In this document: one piece after another, positions 1-7,448 of the stretch
How positions within the stretch are numbered: position 1 is the first letter of the stretch
How the letters are laid out: every line of letters begins with the position of its first letter
DNA from: an uncultured Coriobacteriaceae bacterium
GTDB taxonomy: Bacteria; Actinomycetota; Coriobacteriia; Coriobacteriales; Atopobiaceae
DNA: 37,495 nt
Direction of reading: 5' to 3'
Assembly: GCA_902780305.1 (NCBI GenBank)
Contig: CACZFB010000033.1
Location: forward strand, 1 to 37,495
Position numbers and translations under genes: made by a program
Notes under the pieces: generated by a model
Seen by the model: the letters and a program-made list of their open reading frames with translations, nothing else
What the model was told of the DNA's origin: nothing
Databases searched by the model: none

Positions 1-1063
1 CCCACTCCGCGCGCTTCTCGGCAGCCTTTGCGGCGTCGCCGTATTCCCGCTCCGCGTCGTCGGCGAGCACCATGAATGCAGCGCTGGGGTGTGCGTTCTT
101 GGAGATGGTGTAGGACATCATGGCAACGTCGCCCGACGAGTTGCCGAAGGCGAGGACCGGTTGCTTGCCGATTTCGCGCACGATAGCATCCACCTTGCTC
201 ATCTTTGCGTTTTCGCCCTCGTACGTGCCGTCGAACACCACTTCGTCTCCAGCCTTGAAGGTGTAGTCTCCGTCGGTCTCATCGCCCTGACCCGTTGCCT
301 TGTAGCCATATTCGGTGCCAATCACGTGCGAGGAGTCCACGTCAATTGCCCCGGCGACGACAGCGCGCACGATGTTGCGCTCGGTTGCGGTGACCACATA
401 CACGTCGAACCCGTTTGCCTGCAGATATCCGACCACCTCGACCATGGGCTTGTACCACGCCTCACCTCTCGTCATGCCTTCGAAGCCATCTGCCTTGGAC
501 TCCTTGAATTTGGTGCAATAGGACTCCAGCTCCTGTGGGGTGAGACCCGCATACGCGACGGCGGCTGCCTGAGCCTGACGCGTGCTCATGCCTTCGGGCT
601 TCTCGCCCCACGCGGAGTCCAGGATCTCCTGGGCCACCGCCGCCACATCGCTCGGTGCTTTATAGTCAGGGTTGTTGAGCGCATAGTCTGCAAACACCAT
701 GTACTCGAAGCACCAGGGATAGGTCTCGCACATGAGCGTTCCGTCCAGATCGAACACCGCAATGCGGTCCTCGGGTGGAATGTACGAGGCGCCCTTCTCG
801 TCGGTCGCCGCCTCGACGAAGTCGGTAAGCTTTTTGAGCGAGGCGCTGTTGGCGTTCCAGGACCCCAAAGAGGTTGTCGTCGTCGATGCTGCCTGAGCCG
901 TCTCGCTCTGCGTGCTTTGAGCGTTGTTGGAGGGGTTACTGGCACATCCTACCGTTAGCGTCACCATGGCAAGGACAAGCGCGACCACAAGTGCTTTTGC
1001 CAAGTCTGGGACATTGCGGGGCCAAGTTGTGGCCAGAGGGTAGGGGTGGCCGGTGGTCTTCAT
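1..1063 (-). CDS. HAD-family phosphatase lipoprotein (3' end outside window)
   Basis: Predicted membrane-anchored phosphohydrolase of the haloacid dehalogenase superfamily. Reading from 1063, a hydrophobic segment at about residues 21-39 ends in the lipobox LTVGC (Cys40), followed by a Ser/Thr/Gln/Asn-rich linker typical of exported lipoproteins. HAD motif I is DLDGT with the aspartates at 105 and 107. A VVTAT strand near residue 222 fits motif II, and GNSSGD near residue 307 fits the metal-binding acidic motif. The start is chosen because GGAGGAG (complement of 1071-1077) lies just upstream. The frame stays open for 354 codons to the window edge, so the C-terminus is unseen. The substrate is unknown; the exported location suggests phosphate scavenging from phosphomonoesters, but that is inference. 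Confidence 0.85.
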   Translation of the reverse strand, partial: MKTTGHPYPLATTWPRNVPDLAKALVVALVLAMVTLTVGCASNPSNNAQSTQSETAQAASTTTTSLGSWNANSASLKKLTDFVEAATDEKGASYIPPEDRIAVFDLDGTLMCETYPWCFEYMVFADYALNNPDYKAPSDVAAVAQEILDSAWGEKPEGMSTRQAQAAAVAYAGLTPQELESYCTKFKESKADGFEGMTRGEAWYKPMVEVVGYLQANGFDVYVVTATERNIVRAVVAGAIDVDSSHVIGTEYGYKATGQGDETDGDYTFKAGDEVVFDGTYEGENAKMSKVDAIVREIGKQPVLAFGNSSGDVAMMSYTISKNAHPSAAFMVLADDAEREYGDAAKAAEKRAEW

Positions 1064-1295
1064 GTGTTTCCTCCTCCAACTGGTTGGTGTGCACGGGAAT
1101 GCGTGCGGGGTGATGTGCCGAAAGACCCAATGCAAAGCTGATGGTTGAGCCCTTCCCTCATTCAGTGTAGCGCATTCAAAAGTGGTATCCCTTCGTCAGC
1201 ATTGGCTTTGGGACAGATGGCCGACTCGCCACGTTGCTTTTCACGGGCTGGCCCCGACAGAGAGGAAGCTCGCATTCGAAGGCACCCTCTAACGT

Positions 1296-1301
1296 TATAA
1301 T
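1296..1301 (+). promoter_or_regulatory. Putative -10 box of the radical SAM gene
   Basis: A perfect TATAAT lies 34 bases before the chosen ATG at 1336. No convincing -35 hexamer is found 17 bases further upstream, so this rests on the -10 alone. Confidence 0.4.
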
Positions 1302-1335
1302 GCCATTGATACGCAACAGCAAAGGGAGGGTGACA

Positions 1336-2622
1336 ATGGCGGGCGAGGAGTCGACGAGAACTGCCGGAGAGGCCGGTTGGCACGTGTCGCGCTATAATCT
1401 GAGCGCGCGTGTCCCCAACACCAAGATGGTTGCCATCGCAAACCTGTTTAAGGGAAACTGTGCCGAGTACACGCCCATCGAGCTGTACTTGCTCTCGGTC
1501 TTGGAAGAGCTTGACGAGTATCACCCCATCATTGAGCGATTCTCGCGGCGTGGTGTGATTGTCAACTTCGACGAGCTTGCCGCGTTGGAGTCTATGGGTC
1601 GCATGGCTTGCTCGGGCACGCGCAGCGTGGGGCTCACCATCTGCCCAACCATGGGCTGCAACTTCGACTGCCCCTATTGCTTCGAGTATCACGTGCAAGG
1701 CTGTATGAGTCCCGAGGTGCAAGACGATGTTGTTGCGCTTGCCGAACGCATGCTCAAGAATAGTGGCGGGAAAACCCTCGACGTCACGTGGTTTGGCGGT
1801 GAGCCGCTGCTGGCGCCCCAGATTATTGAGTCACTTTCCCGGCGTCTGATTGCGCTTGCTGAGGACTGTGGACTTGCGGCCGCAAAGGTGTCCTCGGCCC
1901 AGGTGACCATCGACGGATTGGCCGCCACGCATGACGCAACTCGGTACCTGCGGGGTGGCGGGCCCACGTTCGACCGCATTGTGAGCAACCTACGTAACGT
2001 GAGCATTCCGTTTACCGTACGAGTGCGTCATAACGTGCATGAGGGCAACCGAACAGAGATGGATGAGCTGGAGGCGTTCGTAAAGCAGCTGGCCGAGGAG
2101 TCGGGCAACAACATCACATACTATCCGGCTCCGGTATCAGGTAGCAAGGCGGCTGATGAACGTGGCAAACAGGTGGGTCTTCTGTGCGGCTCGGATGCGA
2201 GTGACGTGAGCTTGCGCTTGGAGGCAGGCCGCTTCAGGGTGGGTCGTGGGCATTACTGCGGTGCCCATGGTCTTTGGAGCCTGGGTATCGACGATCAGGG
2301 CAACTTGTACAAGTGCTGGGAGATCGTGGGCAAGACGGCATTCTCGTTTGGCAACGCCCGCGACTGGGATCCCGTGAATCCTATCGCCACGGCGAGCAAG
2401 CCAGACAACCTTACGATGTATCTCAACACGGCGGCTCCCATCGCCGACGAGGAGTGTCGGGAATGTGTGTGGTTGCCCATGTGCATCGGTGGCTGCCCAC
2501 ATAAGCGCCTGCTCGGCAATCGCGATTGTCTTGCGTTTAGGGATGACCCCGAATCCTACGTGTTGGCGCTGCACAAACGCATTGGAGAGGACAAGCCGAA
2601 AGAGCCGAAGCACAAGAGGTAA
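1336..2622 (+). CDS. Radical SAM/SPASM-domain protein (peptide-maturase-like)
   Basis: Predicted iron-sulfur enzyme that cleaves S-adenosylmethionine to a radical; relatives often modify peptides or activate sulfatases. The N-terminal 95 residues resemble the leader region of peptide-maturase-type radical SAM proteins. The cluster motif CNFDCPYC gives Cys108, Cys112 and Cys115, and WFGGEP follows as the SAM-binding GGE motif. The C-terminal SPASM region has cysteines from CGAH (Cys308) through CWE, CREC, CIGGC and a last Cys, enough for auxiliary clusters. The start is ATG 1336 with GGGAGGG five bases upstream. Oddly, only 33 residues separate GGEP from TIDG, and the usual TNG-containing strand appears missing. 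No precursor-peptide gene is evident on either side, so the substrate is unknown. Confidence 0.82.
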   Translation: MAGEESTRTAGEAGWHVSRYNLSARVPNTKMVAIANLFKGNCAEYTPIELYLLSVLEELDEYHPIIERFSRRGVIVNFDELAALESMGRMACSGTRSVGLTICPTMGCNFDCPYCFEYHVQGCMSPEVQDDVVALAERMLKNSGGKTLDVTWFGGEPLLAPQIIESLSRRLIALAEDCGLAAAKVSSAQVTIDGLAATHDATRYLRGGGPTFDRIVSNLRNVSIPFTVRVRHNVHEGNRTEMDELEAFVKQLAEESGNNITYYPAPVSGSKAADERGKQVGLLCGSDASDVSLRLEAGRFRVGRGHYCGAHGLWSLGIDDQGNLYKCWEIVGKTAFSFGNARDWDPVNPIATASKPDNLTMYLNTAAPIADEECRECVWLPMCIGGCPHKRLLGNRDCLAFRDDPESYVLALHKRIGEDKPKEPKHKR

Positions 2623-2628
2623 TCGCTT

Positions 2629-2675
2629 CCGGGCCAGCATAGTATGGCGTGCTGCCATGCGCGATTCTGGTCCGG
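2629..2675. terminator. Possible bidirectional terminator between convergent genes
   Basis: Two nested inverted repeats lie in the short gap between the convergent radical SAM and zinc-ribbon genes: outer arms CCGGGCCAG / CTGGTCCGG (one mismatch) and an inner ATGGC / GCCAT hairpin. There is no T run, so factor-independent termination is uncertain. Confidence 0.3.
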
Positions 2676-2705
2676 ATGTCGTTATGTATGGCCCGTTAAC
2701 GTTGC

Positions 2706-4457
2706 CTAGGCGCGGGGAATCTCGGTCCAGTCAGCCCCCGGCTCAAAGCCTCCCGATGCGCCAATAACGTCGCCGGCCTGGTTTTCGTATGCGCGGTCGG
2801 CCGACACGTCGAGCTCAACCTCTCGTCCGTCCGAGGTCACGTAGGTGTTGACACCGCGAATGGCTTCCGAGAAGTCTGGCGCAGAGCTTCCGGCGTATCC
2901 ATCGCCAAACTGGGCGTTGGTCTGGGTGCGAAACGCCGCATGGTGGGCGTCGCTGTTGGCGTGCCATTGGGCGAGTTGCGCATCGAAGGCGGCCTGACGC
3001 TGCCGATCGGCTGCGAGCGCCGCCCGCGTCTGTGCATTCATACGTGCCACCTGCGCGTTCGCGGCCTGCTGTACGCTTGCGGCGTACTGGCGACCAGCCT
3101 CGCCTGAGAGCCCCAGGACGTCCTCGTGAATCTGATAGGTGCGAACCAGTGGCAGGAACACCGTCGCGAAGCATTCGTCGAACGCATCGGTGCGCGTAAC
3201 GAGCGTGGATAGGCCCTGGACGCTCCAATAGATCGTGCCTCCCTTCGCGTAGTCGTCGAAGTCGGGAACACACCATGGCGGAGCCTCCTTGGTTCGAGCT
3301 GGACCAGTTGGTGCGGTGCCTTGGGAAGAGGCCTTGGCTGACCTTCGGCGCACGACCGCATTGCCGATGGCGTTGCCAATGGCACCGCCCAACGCGCCCG
3401 CAAGACCTACGGGCATGAGGTCGACTCCCGAGGCGTCTTTGATGGCGTACAGACGCACGTATACGGCCGCGGTCCGCTGAACGCCATCATACGCGAACTC
3501 GTAGATGCGCACGAACTCTGCCGCAAACGGGCTCTTGAGCAGAGCCGGTCCCGTTGCCTGCGCTGCCGCTCGAAACATGCTCTGGGCCTGTTGCTGCCGC
3601 AGGTTGAGGTCGGGGCTGCCCCATTCTCTTGCGAGACACAAGCCAGTTGCGCCCACCTGTTGGGTAATGCCCAGGATGTGGTTGTCGGCAAGCCGGAGCG
3701 GATGGGGCATGCGGGCGTAGTTCGTCCGGTCCTGTGCCGCGATTGCGGAACCGTAGGTGCGCATGACGGCCTTCATGCCATCGCTCATCTGAGTTCCCGC
3801 ATCGTCGACTTTTAGGGTAATGAGGTTACCCGAGCCGTCGGCAAAGCTTGCGAAGGGGCGATAGGGCTGGGACGCGGAGTCCACGCGACCAAGGCGGGTC
3901 TCGTCGAGCGACCACGTGGTGGGCAGCGTCACCACAAACAGGCCGCGGCCCGTCGCCTTGTCGCGAACCGTCGCATCGTGGCGGTAGGTGACGGGTTGGG
4001 GTTGCTGCTGCGCCTGCCGTTGCTGTTGGGACTGGGTGGCGCGTGCGGGCGCTTGGGCTGCCTGCCGCTCTTTTGCCTCGTTGGCTGCCTGCTCCTGGGC
4101 AGCACGCTCTTGTGCGGCACGTTGCTCGGCCGCGCGACGCTCCGCCTCCATGGCAGCTTGCTCGGCGGCGAAGGCTGCCGCTTGCTCCTCGGCTTGGCGC
4201 TTGGACTCTGCCGCCGCCTGCTGCGCCTCCACGGAGGCCATCTGCGCACGCTGCGCCGTCTCCTGTGCGATCCGAGCCGTCTGCTGTGCGGAACGAATCA
4301 TCTCGTCGAGCGCCCGCGCCTGCGCTATGTCAACCGGCTTTCCACAGCATGGGCAAAAGCAGCGTGTCGCTTTCTGTGGTGGTGCAAAGTGCCCGCCGCA
4401 TGCAGGACAAATGAGGCTCCCCGTCGTATCGCTCACTGATGGCCCCCATCCGTGCAT
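2706..4457 (-). CDS. Zinc-ribbon, coiled-coil protein of unknown function
   Basis: Function not recognised. The N-terminus is a zinc ribbon with CPAC (Cys17, Cys20) and CPCC (Cys35, Cys38). Then comes a long Ala/Glu/Gln-rich helix (about residues 45-155) that should form a coiled coil and has a low-complexity QQQ/QPQP end. The rest (about 160-583) is mixed; it includes a Gly/Ala-rich hydrophobic stretch (AGALGGAIGNAIGNAV) and a second Ala/Gln-rich helix, and ends in a compact domain with a YVTSDGRE turn. ATG 4457 has only a weak, closely spaced AAGGA; a GTG at 4436, which keeps the zinc ribbon, is a plausible alternative start. It lies downstream of the exporter operon in the same direction, separated by a palindromic repeat. 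Confidence 0.75.
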   Translation of the reverse strand: MHGWGPSVSDTTGSLICPACGGHFAPPQKATRCFCPCCGKPVDIAQARALDEMIRSAQQTARIAQETAQRAQMASVEAQQAAAESKRQAEEQAAAFAAEQAAMEAERRAAEQRAAQERAAQEQAANEAKERQAAQAPARATQSQQQRQAQQQPQPVTYRHDATVRDKATGRGLFVVTLPTTWSLDETRLGRVDSASQPYRPFASFADGSGNLITLKVDDAGTQMSDGMKAVMRTYGSAIAAQDRTNYARMPHPLRLADNHILGITQQVGATGLCLAREWGSPDLNLRQQQAQSMFRAAAQATGPALLKSPFAAEFVRIYEFAYDGVQRTAAVYVRLYAIKDASGVDLMPVGLAGALGGAIGNAIGNAVVRRRSAKASSQGTAPTGPARTKEAPPWCVPDFDDYAKGGTIYWSVQGLSTLVTRTDAFDECFATVFLPLVRTYQIHEDVLGLSGEAGRQYAASVQQAANAQVARMNAQTRAALAADRQRQAAFDAQLAQWHANSDAHHAAFRTQTNAQFGDGYAGSSAPDFSEAIRGVNTYVTSDGREVELDVSADRAYENQAGDVIGASGGFEPGADWTEIPRA

Positions 4458-4499
4458 CGATCCTTGTCATGGCTCCCATGCTATCATCTCGCTTCCGCT

Positions 4500-4566
4500 T
4501 ATCAAAAGGGGCAACCCCCATTGATTGCCGTAAGCGGCATAGCAATGGGGGTTACCCCTTTTGATA
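4500..4566. repeat. Palindromic repeat, full copy A (reverse orientation)
   Basis: An inverted repeat with 24-base arms (4500-4523 and 4543-4566, one mismatch) around a small GCCG-TAA-CGGC hairpin. Each arm is itself palindromic (a G run, then a short AT-rich centre, then a C run). It starts 24 bases past the stop of the small membrane gene read on the minus strand. It belongs to the family also seen at 18984, 23459 and 28971, with half copies at 7292 and 14031. The loop reads in the opposite orientation to those copies. Confidence 0.9.
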
Positions 4567-4589
4567 GGCAGGTTGCGGAGGTAGTCCTG

Positions 4590-4787
4590 CTACTGCGGGT
4601 CCTTGGGCTTCCATACAAAGGCCTCGGCGATGCCCGCAGCCACCGGAACGATGAGCTGCGTAACCTGGAAGGTGTATGTCTCGTGGAAAATGAACGTACT
4701 CATCACGAAGCGAACGGCGAACATGATGGCAATCATGCCAACAATGCACACGAGGAGGCGAACGACGAAATTCTCGGGGTATGGCAT
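4590..4787 (-). CDS. Small membrane protein of the ABC exporter operon
   Basis: A 65-residue protein with two hydrophobic segments (about residues 9-29 and 42-58) and a short charged tail ending KPKDPQ. It is probably an inner-membrane protein; no family is recognised. ATG 4787 is chosen because AAAGGA lies about seven bases upstream; an upstream in-frame ATG at 4808 lacks this. It begins 34 bases after the permease stop in the same direction, so it is likely co-transcribed and may be an accessory subunit. Confidence 0.6.
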   Translation of the reverse strand: MPYPENFVVRLLVCIVGMIAIMFAVRFVMSTFIFHETYTFQVTQLIVPVAAGIAEAFVWKPKDPQ

Positions 4788-4820
4788 GGCTCTATCCTTT
4801 CGTACCATAGGCTCTAGGGC

Positions 4821-6485
4821 TTATTCGAATGCTTCAATATTACGCACTGCCGAGGCCAGAAGCAAGCGCCCCAGCACCACGGCAGCAATTGCCCCGACAA
4901 TGCCCAGTACGGGCATGAACACGTGCGGGTCAAGGCGTACCAATGGGGATACCAACAACGGCAGCGCAGCGTAGACGAGCCCCACGAGCATGGAACGCAG
5001 CTCGCCGCCCGTGCCCTTGAGGGTCTTGGGGTTCACGTCGCCATCGTTGCCCCAGCTTACGTTGGGACTACGGCTGTCACTCCAGGCACCCACGCACACC
5101 ATAAGCCAGGATGCGCCCAACATGAGCACAAGTCCGGAGGCGATCACCAAGGCATCGAGTCCCATCCTGACGACGAGCAGGAATCCACCACCACCCATAA
5201 AGACGAGGGAGATGAGGGCGTTTACCAAAAAGCCCGGCAGTATCTTTGCACGAAGCTGCTCGGCCAAAGGCACGGGAATGAACTTCATGTGCGTCCAGTT
5301 GGAGCCATCGCGCGAGATGGCGGTCGTAGCCAGCTTATTGCTTGAGGAGCTGATGGCGGTAATTGCCATAAGAACGCATAGCATGAAGCCCGCGAGCATG
5401 GTCGTGGGGTCATTGAGCTCGCTCAGTTTTGCGGCTACCTCCCTCATGGAGTCCGTCATGAACATGATGCCAAAGAGCACTGGGCAGATGAGGAGCGGAT
5501 ACGCCACGTAGTACAGGAGGATGGACGAGTTGCGTGTAATCTTGTGAATCTCGGTACGTAGCAGGGCTTTGGAGACCGAGGTCTGCTGGTGAGCGTCCTT
5601 GCCCGTATATGCCGCGGCCTTGCCAGCACCAGACGACAGCGAGGTTACGATGCGCATGTAGAGCACGCGTGCAACGACCACGAAGATGGCGAATGCGGCG
5701 ACCGATAGCAGCACGAACAGCCATGTACCCAGCGGGTCGGGGTGGATGAGTGCGTATACGGCAAAGCCGTAAGCGGGAAACGCCATAACGACGCTGCCAA
5801 TCGAGTCGCCCATGTTGCCAATCAGCTTGGTCAGGTCACCACCGGAGCGCGTCTGGTTTACGACAAAGAACGCGGCAAGGGAGAGGGCAAGCGTGAGCAC
5901 CGTGGTTATGGTGGTAACGGCATCCTTGCGGCGTAGGCGCTTGAACAGCGTGGCAATAACGATGGAGATGGTGCCCGCATACGAGACGGGCATCATCGGG
6001 GTAAAGATCACTGCCAGTGCGTACACCACCCAATAGCGGAAGGTCAGCCCTCCGGTCATGGTTCCCGCGATGCCCCAGCCTGCCAGCGGTGCCGCGATGA
6101 ACACGAATGTCCACAGGTAGGCGGTGGCAAGCGCGCCAAGCGCCTTGGAGAACACGATGGAGAGCGACGTGACGGGCAGGGGAAGCAGGTCGTTGATGTC
6201 GGACGAGCCGAAGAAGGAGCCCAGGATTGAGGGCAGGGAGAAGGTAAAGGTGAGTGCCCCGCAGGCCATGAACAGGATGTTGTAGAAGGCCTTGGCCAGT
6301 CCCATGGTGCCGACCAGACCATACGCCGAGTAACCCATCCATCCGATGCCGGCGAGGAGGATGGCGCTGATGATTGCGGTGCCCGCCATGGCGCCGTTGG
6401 CACCGGCACGCTTTTCGATGGCGGCACGGACACTGCCAAGAGACTCAAGGATTTGCAGGCGGGTGAGCAACACTATGCTACTCAT
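4821..6485 (-). CDS. ABC transporter permease (ABC-2-like exporter)
   Basis: A large integral membrane protein of 554 residues with about a dozen hydrophobic segments spread along its length, including paired segments near the N-terminus (IISAILLAGIGW, FYNILFMACGAL) and the C-terminus. This size and pattern match two-half ABC-2-type exporter permeases, which lack a binding protein. Its ATG overlaps the end of the ATPase gene (TAG of the ATPase lies inside the first codons), implying translational coupling and one complex. The transported substrate cannot be told; related exporters move peptides, antibiotics or lipids. No nearby immunity or peptide gene helps. Confidence 0.8.
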   Translation of the reverse strand: MSSIVLLTRLQILESLGSVRAAIEKRAGANGAMAGTAIISAILLAGIGWMGYSAYGLVGTMGLAKAFYNILFMACGALTFTFSLPSILGSFFGSSDINDLLPLPVTSLSIVFSKALGALATAYLWTFVFIAAPLAGWGIAGTMTGGLTFRYWVVYALAVIFTPMMPVSYAGTISIVIATLFKRLRRKDAVTTITTVLTLALSLAAFFVVNQTRSGGDLTKLIGNMGDSIGSVVMAFPAYGFAVYALIHPDPLGTWLFVLLSVAAFAIFVVVARVLYMRIVTSLSSGAGKAAAYTGKDAHQQTSVSKALLRTEIHKITRNSSILLYYVAYPLLICPVLFGIMFMTDSMREVAAKLSELNDPTTMLAGFMLCVLMAITAISSSSNKLATTAISRDGSNWTHMKFIPVPLAEQLRAKILPGFLVNALISLVFMGGGGFLLVVRMGLDALVIASGLVLMLGASWLMVCVGAWSDSRSPNVSWGNDGDVNPKTLKGTGGELRSMLVGLVYAALPLLVSPLVRLDPHVFMPVLGIVGAIAAVVLGRLLLASAVRNIEAFE

Positions 6486-7203
6486 TTGCGGTCATCTCCA
6501 GGAAGATCTGCTCGAGGCCCTTGCCGGGGTTCGCAGCCTTGAGTTCCTCGAGCGTTCCGTCGAAGAGCTTGCGTCCGTGTGCGATGATGCACACGGCATC
6601 GCAGAGCTTGTCAGCCGTCTCGAGCACATGGGTACTAAAGAGCACGGATCGACCTGCCGCAGCATGCTCACGCATCATCTCCTTGAGCTCGTAGGCGCCC
6701 TTGGGGTCGAGGCCCAGCATGGGCTCGTCCAGAATCCACACGCTGGGTTCGTGGATGAGCGCTCCCATTACGTGGACCTTCTGACGCATGCCGTGGCTGT
6801 AGTCGGAGATGCGGCTGGACAGTGCGTCGTAGATCTCGAATCGCTTGCCGTACTCCTCGATGAAGGGAGCGCGCTTTTCGGCTGGAGTGCCGTAGACGTC
6901 GGCCATGAAGGTGAGGTACTCGATGCCCGTCAGACGGAGGAAGCGGTCCGGGTCGTCGGGCACGTAGCCGAACTGGCGCTTAGCCTCGATGCCGTCGGTG
7001 GCGATGTCGTGGCCGTTGATCCGAATGGTGCCCTCGTCAATTGAGCTCACGCCGCAAATCATCTTGAGCGTCGTGGACTTGCCCGCGCCATTGGGGCCAA
7101 AGAAGCCGGTAATCTTTCCGTCCTCGACTGTCCACGTGAGGTCGTCGACCGCTCGCACCTCTTTTCCAGCGTAGGTTTTAGATACGTTCGCGAGTTCTAT
7201 CAT
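6478..7203 (-). CDS. ABC transporter ATP-binding protein
   Basis: The cytosolic motor of the exporter, 241 residues, a single nucleotide-binding domain. Walker A is GPNGAGKST near residue 37. The signature is the variant YSHGMRQKV instead of LSGGQ, which is common in ABC-2-type drug or peptide exporters. Walker B is VWILDEP, with the D-loop GLDP and the switch STH all present, so it should be active. ATG 7203 is preferred over longer readings: the ATPase fold starts directly at MIELANVSKTY and GGGAG lies upstream. It is the first gene of a minus-strand operon with the permease and small membrane protein. Confidence 0.92.
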   Translation of the reverse strand: MIELANVSKTYAGKEVRAVDDLTWTVEDGKITGFFGPNGAGKSTTLKMICGVSSIDEGTIRINGHDIATDGIEAKRQFGYVPDDPDRFLRLTGIEYLTFMADVYGTPAEKRAPFIEEYGKRFEIYDALSSRISDYSHGMRQKVHVMGALIHEPSVWILDEPMLGLDPKGAYELKEMMREHAAAGRSVLFSTHVLETADKLCDAVCIIAHGRKLFDGTLEELKAANPGKGLEQIFLEMTANE

Positions 7204-7291
7204 GAGCGTCTCCCGTCGCCGCAATGGTCTTGTGCGTATGGCACAGTATCTTAGCAGAGGACGACGGTTGGAAGTCTCTGACGATAAGCCC

Positions 7292-7316
7292 ATCAAAGGG
7301 GGCAACCCCCCTTGAT
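7292..7316. repeat. Palindromic repeat, half copy
   Basis: A single arm of the intergenic palindrome family: ATCAA plus G run, a CAA centre, C run plus TTGAT. It is self-complementary but has no second arm. It sits in the divergent gap between the exporter ATPase and the cyclic-di-GMP operon. Confidence 0.75.
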
Positions 7317-7406
7317 TGACCGACGCAGGCTGCCCGTTCTCTCATTGGAATGACCACTCACCAGACACGTGGTGCCTCTTGCTGCTTCCCATAGTGGACT
7401 TGTATA

Positions 7407-7412
7407 TATAAT
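7407..7412 (+). promoter_or_regulatory. Putative -10 box of the cyclic-di-GMP operon
   Basis: TATAAT within an AT-rich run, 36 bases before ATG 7449. A good -35 at 17-base spacing is not apparent. This is the only strong promoter-like site before the three-gene operon. Confidence 0.4.
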
Positions 7413-7448
7413 CAAGATTTGAGGTAGGGGAGTCGTTCGGAGCTAACC

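Noticed and set aside
89..958. A 289-codon plus-strand open frame at the window start
   Set aside because: The minus strand encodes a HAD phosphatase with lipobox and DLDGT motif; the plus-strand product lacks motifs and a ribosome site.
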